Origin: CAYJBH01 sp964369445
Lineage (GTDB): Bacteria; Bacillota; Clostridia; Oscillospirales; Ruminococcaceae
Length of the DNA: 64,000 nucleotides
Assembly: GCA_964369445.1 (NCBI GenBank)
Contig: CAYJFU010000001.1
Coordinates: forward strand, 1-64,000
Direction: 5' to 3'
Numbering within the stretch: the first letter of the stretch is position 1; each line of letters begins with the position of its first letter. Of this stretch, positions 57,937-64,000 are shown piece by piece. The notes beneath the pieces are model-generated. The model did no database searches. It was not told the origin of the DNA and worked only from the letters and a program-made list of their open reading frames with translations. The translations under genes and the position numbers were made by a program.

Positions 57937-57981
57937 AAAACCTCTCCTTGATGTGTTTAATAGAATACATTATCTGAAATA

Positions 57982-58001
57982 AAGATATTAAAATTTATCT
58001 T
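57982..58001. promoter_or_regulatory. Inverted repeat between XRE gene and small gene
   Basis: AAGATA (57982-57987) and TATCTT (57996-58001) are perfect arms with an 8-base spacer. Weaker pairing extends outward (ATTATCT / AGATATAAT). It lies in the divergent gap and may bind the XRE protein. Confidence 0.45.
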
Positions 58002-58047
58002 GTTTTGAGATATAATTGCATTGCTATAGTTTATACTGAGGTCACAT

Positions 58048-58320
58048 ATGAATTTATTTACAGAAATAGAAAAAACATATCCCGACATAGAAAAGCAGTT
58101 TAAGAAAAGAGATTTAGCAGAATTTAAACATCATAATTTCGGTATGCTCATGGACTATCATTTTAGTCTGGGTACATGGATACGCAACAATTGCATTTAC
58201 GGTGATACTTCACTTGCTAAAGAATTTGAAAAGGTCGGTATCGACCATCCGGATGATATGTCCGGTTTTATCATTGAAATGTTTTTTATATATTGCAACA
58301 GCAAAAATTCGAAATTTTAA
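58048..58320 (+). CDS. Small protein of unknown function beside XRE gene
   Basis: This 90-residue protein reads MNLFTEIEKTYPDIEKQFKK, then DLAEFKHHNFGMLMDYHFSL, with GTWIRNNCIYGDTSLAKEFE and the C-terminal DHPDDMSGFIIEMFFIYCNS. The pattern 'dyHfslGtwIRNn' followed by 'HPDDMSgfII' occurs in small conserved bacterial proteins, but I cannot name the family with confidence. GAGGT precedes the ATG. It is the intact member among four small genes that lie divergent from XRE regulators in this window. Confidence 0.65.
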   Translation: MNLFTEIEKTYPDIEKQFKKRDLAEFKHHNFGMLMDYHFSLGTWIRNNCIYGDTSLAKEFEKVGIDHPDDMSGFIIEMFFIYCNSKNSKF

Positions 58321-58390
58321 TTACCGTCAAATTACTACATTTTTTATGTTTTTGCAGAAAAATTGTCACACAACTATCGCAAAACCGCCT

Positions 58391-58418
58391 ATTGCAGTTT
58401 TGCGTTTTTGTGGTATAA
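58391..58418 (+). promoter_or_regulatory. Promoter of the site-2 protease-scpAB operon
   Basis: TTGCAG (58391-58396) and TATAAT (58413-58418) are 16 bases apart. The expected transcript start near 58425 supports ATG 58459 as the protease start rather than an earlier ATG. Confidence 0.65.
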
Positions 58419-58458
58419 TGAAAAAAAGACTATTCCCAAAAAAGGATTACCACAAACT

Positions 58459-59136
58459 ATGCAGGAAACCATTCTCTCCTTTGTCGCAAGAGCGCTTGTG
58501 CTTTTGACCGCAATCCCGATACACGAATCCGCCCATGCCTACGTTGCAAGCCGTCTGGGCGATAATACTGCGCGCTTTCAAGGGCGTATTTCCTTAAACC
58601 CTGCCGTACACTTTGACCTGATGGGTTTTGCGTGTATGATACTTGCCGGCATAGGTTGGGCAAAGCCGGTGCCCATCAACTCCTATAACTTTAGGGGCGA
58701 CAGGCGTGTCGGCATGGCCATTTCCGCCGCGGCAGGCCCTATTTCCAATCTTCTCGTAGCGCTCGTTGCGGTGCTTTTGGGCAGGATAGCATTTTTCTTT
58801 TTCTCATTCGGGCTTGTGAGCGGTGTGGCTCAAACCATCGTTTATGTGCTGTACTACATCTTTATAACGATGGCGCAGATAAACGTACTGCTTGCAATTT
58901 TCAATCTCATTCCGATACCACCGTTTGACGGCTCGCGTATCTTTAACCTTATCCTGCCGGAAAAATATTACTTTAAAGTCATGCAGTACGAGCGCTTTAT
59001 TTTCATGGGCTTGTTTATCGTACTGATATTCGGTGTACTGGATTACCCACTTGCGGTTGCCAGTAACTTTATCCTTGATATACTGCTGTGGCTGACAAAC
59101 TTTGTTCAGGTGCTGCTTTCGATGATATTTCTATGA
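58459..59136 (+). CDS. Site-2 protease family membrane metalloprotease (M50)
   Basis: This 225-residue M50-type intramembrane protease has the zinc motif HESAH in LLTAIPIHESAHAYVASRLG (about residues 13-32). The second metal motif is NLIPIPPFDGSRIFNLILP. Several membrane helices surround both. It cleaves membrane-bound substrates, often regulators; the target is unknown. I choose ATG 58459, as an upstream ATG would precede the promoter. The stop overlaps the scpA start (ATGA). This neighbourhood with scpAB is common in Firmicutes. Confidence 0.9.
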   Translation: MQETILSFVARALVLLTAIPIHESAHAYVASRLGDNTARFQGRISLNPAVHFDLMGFACMILAGIGWAKPVPINSYNFRGDRRVGMAISAAAGPISNLLVALVAVLLGRIAFFFFSFGLVSGVAQTIVYVLYYIFITMAQINVLLAIFNLIPIPPFDGSRIFNLILPEKYYFKVMQYERFIFMGLFIVLIFGVLDYPLAVASNFILDILLWLTNFVQVLLSMIFL

Positions 59137-59846
59137 CGGAGCTGACCTTTAAAGCCAAGGACTTTGAGGGTCCTTTAGACCTATTGCTTGCGCTTGCGGC
59201 AAAAAACAAGATGAGCCTTTTCGACATAGATTTAATAGCGCTCATTGATCAGTATCTCGAGATTATCAAGGATATGCAGTCCGGTCGCCTTGAGGTCGCA
59301 AGCGAGTTTATCGACATGGCTTCCCGTCTTGTGCTTTTAAAATCGGTTCATCTACTTCCGCGCTCGCAGGAGGCGGAAAAGATAAAGCAGGAACTCACCG
59401 GCCGACTTGTGGAGTACGCTCTGTGCAAAAATGTGGCACAGAAGTTGCGCTGTATGTCCGAGGGACGATTTTACGCGGTGCGAGAGCCGATGACGGTGCC
59501 GTTTGACACCACCTACTCCAATCAACACGACATAACTCTGCTTATCGCGGCATACAACTCAGCGTATGACAGAAAACGCTCGATTCGTATGCCGACGCAG
59601 GAACAGTTTGAGCCACTTGTTGCAAAGCCGATGGTGTCGGTAAACACTCGCATAGATTTTTTACGGCTGACGCTGAAAAACGGTCGTTGCAGGCTGAGTG
59701 ACGTGTTCAACTCACAGGATAAAAGCTGCAATGTGGCGACATTTTTGGCGATACTGGAACTGCTACACAGCAACAGTCTTGCCGTTGAAGAGGGCATGTA
59801 CATAAGACTTACCGACGAAAAGGGAGCGGACATTGAAGCAATATAA
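59133..59846 (+). CDS. scpA: Segregation and condensation protein A
   Basis: ScpA is the kleisin that joins SMC dimers in chromosome condensation. The 237-residue protein starts with FKAKDFEGPLDLLLALAAKN (the usual 'F.GPLDLLL' motif). It then shows FDIDLIALIDQYLEIIKDMQ, LEVASEFIDMASRLVLLKSV, and a C-terminal winged helix with CRLSDVFNSQDKSCNVATFL. I choose ATG 59133, which overlaps the protease stop. The end overlaps scpB by 14 bases. Confidence 0.95.
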   Translation: MTELTFKAKDFEGPLDLLLALAAKNKMSLFDIDLIALIDQYLEIIKDMQSGRLEVASEFIDMASRLVLLKSVHLLPRSQEAEKIKQELTGRLVEYALCKNVAQKLRCMSEGRFYAVREPMTVPFDTTYSNQHDITLLIAAYNSAYDRKRSIRMPTQEQFEPLVAKPMVSVNTRIDFLRLTLKNGRCRLSDVFNSQDKSCNVATFLAILELLHSNSLAVEEGMYIRLTDEKGADIEAI

Positions 59847-60375
59847 AGGGGCTATTGAAGCGATGCTCTTTGCGGTAGCCGAACCTATCAGCGCCGCCAA
59901 ACTTGCCGAAGTGTTGCAGATATCCGAGCAGGACACGGTGGCGCTTTTGAATATGCTTCAGGACGACTACCTGCGTGAGGGGCGCGGACTTGTGCTACTT
60001 CGCTTTGAGGATAGATGGCAGCTGTCCAGCGATCCGTCCTTTGAGGGTTATGTGCGCGGCATACTCGACAACCGCCGCAACACACCACTCTCACCCTCCG
60101 CGCTTGAGATACTTGCCGTTGTGGCTTACAATCAGCCGGTGTCGCGCTCTTTTGTCGAGCAGGTGCGCGGTGTCGACTGCACAAGCGGCATCTCAACCTT
60201 GCAAAACAAAGGTCTCATCGAAGAGCAGGGACGGCTTGACCTGCCGGGCAGACCGATAGCCTACGGCACAACCGATGTGTTTTTGCGCGCTTTCGGGTTG
60301 TCCTCACTCGACGAGCTACCCAGTTTATCCGACCAAAACGAGGGGTTGCTTGCCGGTTACATAGAGGAAGAATAG
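59833..60375 (+). CDS. scpB: Segregation and condensation protein B
   Basis: ScpB is the winged-helix partner of ScpA in the SMC complex. The 180-residue protein shows AIEAMLFAVAEPISAAKLAE at the N-terminus, then LVLLRFEDRWQLSSDPSFEG, and the conserved LSPSALEILAVVAYNQPVSR followed by SFVEQVRGVDCTSGISTLQN. It starts with TTG inside scpA. A DUF2953 gene follows directly. Confidence 0.95.
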   Translation: MKQYKGAIEAMLFAVAEPISAAKLAEVLQISEQDTVALLNMLQDDYLREGRGLVLLRFEDRWQLSSDPSFEGYVRGILDNRRNTPLSPSALEILAVVAYNQPVSRSFVEQVRGVDCTSGISTLQNKGLIEEQGRLDLPGRPIAYGTTDVFLRAFGLSSLDELPSLSDQNEGLLAGYIEEE

Positions 60376-60378
60376 TTC

Positions 60379-61029
60379 ATGGGGTTTTGGGGTATTTTAC
60401 TTATAATACTGGCATCGCTTGTTTTGATTGTGCTTATACTGCTCATAATTCCTTTGGGAGTGGTGGTCAACTACGACGGGCTGAGTGCACAGACGGCTGT
60501 TAAAATAAAGGTATGGCTGTTCAGTTTCACACTCGACACCGATAAACCCAAAAAGAAAAAGCTCAAAAAGCCAAAGAAAAAGGTCGAGAAAAAACAAGAG
60601 GATACAAAACCGCCTGAAAGTCAGCTCAAGAGGTTTAAACGACTTTACAAAAAGTACCGGCGAGAGATACAACAGCTCCCCACGCTTATTTACAAAATCA
60701 TCGCAAGCATTAAGATTTACAACATTGTCATTGTCCATTACGTCCACAGCGAGGACGCAGCGGACACCGCCATAAGTGTGGGCAGGAACTACGCGTTGTT
60801 CTCAGGGGCGGTTGCCGCCGTATCGCCACCATTTAACCTTACATTCAAACAGGTGGAGTTTGTGCCGGACTTTGCGGGCGTTTTTAAAGACAGGGCAAAG
60901 GTTTCGCTCACCGCGACGACAAGCATACTAAAACTTATCATTGTCGCCGTTTGGTTTTATAAGAGGGTACGTAAAAAGCCACAAAGAAAGACAATACAAC
61001 ACACAAAAAAACAAACTGAAAAGAGGTAA
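60379..61029 (+). CDS. DUF2953 domain protein
   Basis: This 216-residue protein has an N-terminal membrane helix (residues 3-30). A very basic linker rich in Lys and Glu follows (KPKKKKLKKPKKKVEKKQED). The C-terminal part has the DUF2953 pattern with IVHYVHSEDAADTAISVGRN, YALFSGAVAAVSPPFNLTFK and a last hydrophobic stretch. It is almost always found just before gerW, as here (2-base gap), so a role in sporulation is likely, but none is proven. Confidence 0.85.
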   Translation: MGFWGILLIILASLVLIVLILLIIPLGVVVNYDGLSAQTAVKIKVWLFSFTLDTDKPKKKKLKKPKKKVEKKQEDTKPPESQLKRFKRLYKKYRREIQQLPTLIYKIIASIKIYNIVIVHYVHSEDAADTAISVGRNYALFSGAVAAVSPPFNLTFKQVEFVPDFAGVFKDRAKVSLTATTSILKLIIVAVWFYKRVRKKPQRKTIQHTKKQTEKR

Positions 61030-61031
61030 AC

Positions 61032-61436
61032 ATGAGTACTGAAAAGATGAATGATCACCCTATAGTTGACCTTCTGGACGTTGCCATCAAGCGCATAAAC
61101 GAATCGGTGCACAGCAACGCCACCATCGGCGCGCCCATCGCAATGGAAAACGGAACGATTATATTGCCGGTTTCCAAGGCGAGTTTTGGCATGGCCTCCG
61201 GCGGCAGTGATCTGCCTACAGCGCACCCAAAAGACAAGTTCGGCGGTGGCGCAGGCGCAGGTGTATCGCTTGTTCCTGTGGCATTTTTGGTATGCACCGG
61301 CGATGATGTAAAGCTGTTACAGCTTGCCGACACCTCCAACAACGTTGACAGGTTGCTCAGCATGATGCCGGAGCTTATCGACAAGGTCGGCTCACTTATA
61401 AAAAAAGAAAAGAAAGACGAAACTGAAGATGAATGA
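61032..61436 (+). CDS. gerW: Sporulation protein GerW (YtfJ)
   Basis: This 134-residue protein of the GerW/YtfJ family is required for spore germination through GerA-type receptors in Bacillus. It has HPIVDLLDVAIKRINESVHS and NATIGAPIAMENGTIILPVS, then VSKASFGMASGGSDLPTAHP and the glycine-rich FGGGAGAGVSLVPVAFLVCT. GAGGT precedes the ATG. The stop lies inside the next gene (8-base overlap). Together with spoIIP it shows that this organism can make spores. Confidence 0.93.
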   Translation: MSTEKMNDHPIVDLLDVAIKRINESVHSNATIGAPIAMENGTIILPVSKASFGMASGGSDLPTAHPKDKFGGGAGAGVSLVPVAFLVCTGDDVKLLQLADTSNNVDRLLSMMPELIDKVGSLIKKEKKDETEDE

Positions 61437-62169
61437 AGTTAGAATACAAAAACTGCTGTCGGAACTGGGGGTCTGCTCACGCCGTGAGGCGGACAGGCTT
61501 GTTGCGGCAGGCAAGGTAAAGGTCAACGGGCATCCGGCACGTGTCGGCGACAAGATAGATCCACAAAAGTCCGTGCTGATGGTGGATGGCAAACGTGTAC
61601 ATATACCGCGCCGTAGTGAGCTTTACTACTACATGCTCAACAAGCCGCGCGGCTACATAACAACCCTTTCCGACGAGCTTGACCGCCGCAACATCACCAC
61701 CTTCACCGAGGGTCTGCCGGTGAGGGTTTACCCGGTCGGCCGCCTTGACAAAGACAGCGAGGGCATGTTGTTTTTGACCAACGACGGCGCTTTTGCCAAC
61801 ATGCTCACCCACCCGTCCTTTGAGATAAGCAAGGTCTACCGCGTGACCGTCACCCCCCACGCCACCGAGGAGCAGATAATGGAACTTTCTTCCGGCGTTG
61901 TACTGGACGATGGCAGTAAGACGTTACCCTGCAATATAAGGGTGCTTGCTGACGAGCCTAACCGCACCGTCCTTGAGTTTACCATCAAGCAGGGCAAAAA
62001 TCGCCAGATACGGCGCATGTGTTCCGCTGTGAGCTTGCAGGTGGCGCGCCTATCGCGCAAACAGGTAGGTCCCGTTAAACTGTCGATGCTTCGCCCCGGC
62101 GAGATACGCGAGCTTAAACCGTCGGAGGTGAATTCACTGAGAGCCAGCGCAAGAAAAGGAAAAAAATGA
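61429..62169 (+). CDS. 23S/16S rRNA pseudouridine synthase (RluB/RsuA family)
   Basis: This 246-residue protein has an N-terminal S4 RNA-binding domain (VRIQKLLSELGVCSRREADR, LVAAGKVKVNGHPARVGDKI). The pseudouridine synthase catalytic motif is VYPVGRLDKDSEGMLFLTND with the catalytic Asp, and later KQGKNRQIRRMCSAVSLQVA. It most resembles RluB. The ATG lies within the gerW end. The stop overlaps the next gene (ATGA). Confidence 0.93.
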   Translation: MNEVRIQKLLSELGVCSRREADRLVAAGKVKVNGHPARVGDKIDPQKSVLMVDGKRVHIPRRSELYYYMLNKPRGYITTLSDELDRRNITTFTEGLPVRVYPVGRLDKDSEGMLFLTNDGAFANMLTHPSFEISKVYRVTVTPHATEEQIMELSSGVVLDDGSKTLPCNIRVLADEPNRTVLEFTIKQGKNRQIRRMCSAVSLQVARLSRKQVGPVKLSMLRPGEIRELKPSEVNSLRASARKGKK

Positions 62170-62522
62170 TAAGGATAACGCAAATTTTAGAGCCTTTTAT
62201 GCTTGACCACTTTAACAAAGGACGTTTTGATACAGAAATTTTTGGTTTTTTGGCAAGCAGCGCAAACGGCACCGTAGGAGTACTGTTAGCACAGCAAAAC
62301 GGCGATATTACAGAGATTTTAGAGGTTGACGCACAGGAAGCGCAGGTGCGTGACGGACTTGTTCGCGCAACAATTTCTCACACAATGCGACAAGGTGCAT
62401 TGACATTTTCAACACAAAGCGCTATAATATTGGGTGAGAGTTTTTCTTTAGAGAAAGACACCAATTATAACATAGAGGAATTTTTTGCACGAGGGTGCAA
62501 TCACAATCAACAACGGGGGTAA
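62166..62522 (+). CDS. Conserved-looking protein of unknown function
   Basis: This 118-residue protein has no recognised family. Segments: IRITQILEPFMLDHFNKGRF, DTEIFGFLASSANGTVGVLL, LEVDAQEAQVRDGLVRATIS and GALTFSTQSAIILGESFSLE. No membrane helix or signal is evident. It overlaps rluB by 4 bases and ends 3 bases before the carboxyltransferase gene, so it is cotranscribed with both. It may be an accessory protein of the decarboxylase, but nothing in the sequence shows this. Confidence 0.65.
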   Translation: MIRITQILEPFMLDHFNKGRFDTEIFGFLASSANGTVGVLLAQQNGDITEILEVDAQEAQVRDGLVRATISHTMRQGALTFSTQSAIILGESFSLEKDTNYNIEEFFARGCNHNQQRG

Positions 62523-62525
62523 TCT

Positions 62526-63848
62526 ATGGCAAAAACATCTATGGACGTGTTTGCAACGTTTTTCGACGAGGGCAAATACACCACCATGTACACACAAAAA
62601 AGCGCTTCGATATCTGTCGGGGTCGGCTTTGTCTGTGGCAGTGAAGTAGTAAGCGTTGCACAAAACGGCAATGCACTTTGCGCCGCCGACATGAAAAAGT
62701 GGGTACGTGCAATTGAGCTGGCCGGCAAAATCGGCGTACCGCTCTTCACATTCTATGCATCGTCCGGCGCAGTGCTTGATGGTGGCGTCGCACCTTTGAC
62801 CGGCTATGCCGACATCTTAAAGGCAAGCGCCAACGTCAGCGGTGTAGTACCGCAGATAGCGGTCGTCACAGGCACATGCGGCGGCAACAGCGCACTTCTC
62901 GCCGCAACATCCGACATCTGTGTAATGAGCGAGGAGGGTGAACTGTTTTTAACACCCCCATACACAGCCGCGGCAACCGGCAAAAAGACAGCCGGCGCAG
63001 GTTCTGCGGCAAGCGCCGCCGACAGCGGTGTTGCACACATCGTCGTCAAGACAAACGCTGAGGCAGTCTTAAAGGCACAGGCTCTTGCTGAGCTTCTGCC
63101 CTCCAACAATCTCACCGTTCCGTCACTGTTTGAGGAGTCCGCTCCCTCCGGCGCATTTCAGAGCGCTGCTTTCAGCCCCGAAAAGGCTGTTGCCGGTTTA
63201 GCCGACAGTGCAAACCTTGTTTCGCTGTTCGACAACATTGAGTCGGTATACGTAGCTCTTGGCACTGTTGATGGCACCGTAACAGGTTTTGTAGCCACCG
63301 ACAACGGCAAGGGTATCTGCACACTCGGCGCGGCAAAGGCCGCACGTTTTGTCCGTCTGTGTGACATGTACAACATTCCCGTTGTAACAGTGCTTGCAAC
63401 ATGCGGATTTACAAAATCCAGCGAAAACGACATTGCCGGTGGTATCAGAAACGCCGCACTACTTGCCTCGACATACTCCGACGCCACAACAGCTAAGGTT
63501 CTCGTCGTTGCGGGACAGGCTATCGGCGCGGCCTACACAGCTTTCAGCGCATGTGACGTTGTAATCGCCGCAGACGGCGCTGTCGTCTCTCCGCTTGCAC
63601 CGGAAGCCGCCGCTACAGTTGTGTACGCTGAGGAGCTTAAAGCTTCGAAAAACATCCCCGAGGACACAAAAAAATACGCTGCCGAATATATTGCGACATA
63701 CTGCAACGCTGACGCACTTGACAATGCCGGCATTTGCGAGGTTCGTTGCAACGATTCCGCCGTGCGCGGTGCTGTTGCCGATTCGCTTGCGATACTTGCA
63801 ACAAAGCGTGTAACCCGTCAACCGAAAAAATACGGCTCCGCTCTGTAA
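62526..63848 (+). CDS. Carboxyltransferase subunit (decarboxylase/carboxylase type), divergent
   Basis: This 440-residue member of the acyl-CoA carboxyltransferase family is related to methylmalonyl-CoA decarboxylase alpha. The first crotonase-like half has IGVPLFTFYASSGAVLDGGV and LKASANVSGVVPQIAVVTGT. The second half has RFVRLCDMYNIPVVTVLATC and VLVVAGQAIGAAYTAFSACD. The usual DSGGAR motif reads YASSGAV, and the PGFLPG motif reads ATCGFTK, so the active site differs from classical enzymes. The N-terminus is also about 60 residues shorter. A biotin carrier gene follows after 42 bases. A sodium-pumping decarboxylase is the likely assembly (inference). Confidence 0.8.
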   Translation: MAKTSMDVFATFFDEGKYTTMYTQKSASISVGVGFVCGSEVVSVAQNGNALCAADMKKWVRAIELAGKIGVPLFTFYASSGAVLDGGVAPLTGYADILKASANVSGVVPQIAVVTGTCGGNSALLAATSDICVMSEEGELFLTPPYTAAATGKKTAGAGSAASAADSGVAHIVVKTNAEAVLKAQALAELLPSNNLTVPSLFEESAPSGAFQSAAFSPEKAVAGLADSANLVSLFDNIESVYVALGTVDGTVTGFVATDNGKGICTLGAAKAARFVRLCDMYNIPVVTVLATCGFTKSSENDIAGGIRNAALLASTYSDATTAKVLVVAGQAIGAAYTAFSACDVVIAADGAVVSPLAPEAAATVVYAEELKASKNIPEDTKKYAAEYIATYCNADALDNAGICEVRCNDSAVRGAVADSLAILATKRVTRQPKKYGSAL

Positions 63849-63890
63849 AGCACGGATGTCGACTGTCTAAATAATAAGGAGTAAAGTTAA

Positions 63891-64000
63891 ATGAAAAACT
63901 ATAAAATCACCGTTAACGGCACAACCTACGATGTTGCTGTAGAAGAGTCCGGCGCGTCCTCTGCACCGGCAGCCGCTCCCGTAGCTGCTGCACCTGCGGC
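63891..64000 (+). CDS. Biotin carrier protein of a carboxylase/decarboxylase (3' end outside window)
   Basis: The visible 36 residues read MKNYKITVNGTTYDVAVEES and an Ala/Pro-rich linker (APAAAPVAAAPAA). This is the typical start of the biotinyl domain protein of oxaloacetate or methylmalonyl-CoA decarboxylases. The biotin motif (AMKM) should follow beyond the window. AAGGAG lies 9 bases upstream. It is the natural partner of the carboxyltransferase encoded before it. Confidence 0.85.
   Translation, partial: MKNYKITVNGTTYDVAVEESGASSAPAAAPVAAAPA

Overview
The window looks like part of the chromosome of an anaerobic, spore-forming, hydrogen-producing member of the Clostridia, perhaps an uncultured Oscillospirales-type gut fermenter (inference from gene content only). 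Evidence: a trimeric bifurcating-type [FeFe] hydrogenase, Rex, sporulation genes (spoIIP, gerW, ricT, a BofC-like protein), the DnaD/DnaI primosome pair, the darA-holB-ricT order known from Bacillus, and a decarboxylase-type carboxyltransferase followed by a biotin carrier. No rRNA, tRNA, CRISPR array, phage or transposase gene was seen.

Layout. 0-3.7 kb: rex (5' end cut off), a DUF1015 gene and metG. 4.2-13.3 kb: a hydrogen-metabolism island. hydC, a histidine-kinase-type ATPase, a small 2Fe-2S protein, hydB and hydA run on the minus strand. Facing away from them is a regulatory-looking row: DRTGG protein, RsbW-like ATPase, a putatively sensory [FeFe] hydrogenase, a wrecked hicBA toxin-antitoxin pair, a second DRTGG-like protein and a PHP phosphoesterase. 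13.2-26 kb: housekeeping genes (RNA methyltransferases, plsY, alr, hexokinase, dnaD/dnaI, rmuC, rsmI). 26-37 kb: an XRE-cupin-acyl-CoA synthetase fusion, a formate/nitrite-type channel, cardiolipin synthase, threonine aldolase, ricT-holB-darA, deoD and an aquaporin. 37.5-43.9 kb: a HisH/HisF pair outside any his operon, trmFO, thiamine pyrophosphokinase, spoIIP and an HD protein. 44-57 kb: a carbohydrate-use locus with FGGY kinase, DeoR regulator, class II aldolase and PfkB kinase on the minus strand, and TIM-barrel isomerase, Zn-dehydrogenase, ABC transporter without an ATPase, double cupin and an Old-Yellow-Enzyme protein on the plus strand. 58-64 kb: site-2 protease, scpAB, DUF2953, gerW, rluB, carboxyltransferase and the start of a biotin carrier gene.

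The most unusual content lies between the genes. (1) Imperfect palindromes of about 160-220 bp with terminal inverted repeats, flanked by TA. One sits inside hicA, and removing it together with one TA rejoins the reading frame exactly. (2) About fifteen short hairpins share a C-rich core (CCGNNGG) but have different, fully complementary outer stems. (3) A third repeat, about 120 bp, carries such a hairpin in its centre and occurs in inverted copies around the spoIIP region. (4) Four divergent pairs, each an XRE regulator plus a small gene with a palindromic operator between them. Three of the four small partners are broken as read here.

Four genes (PHP, ricT and two small genes) are each put out of frame by one missing base in a homopolymer. 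That pattern fits assembly error at least as well as real gene decay.
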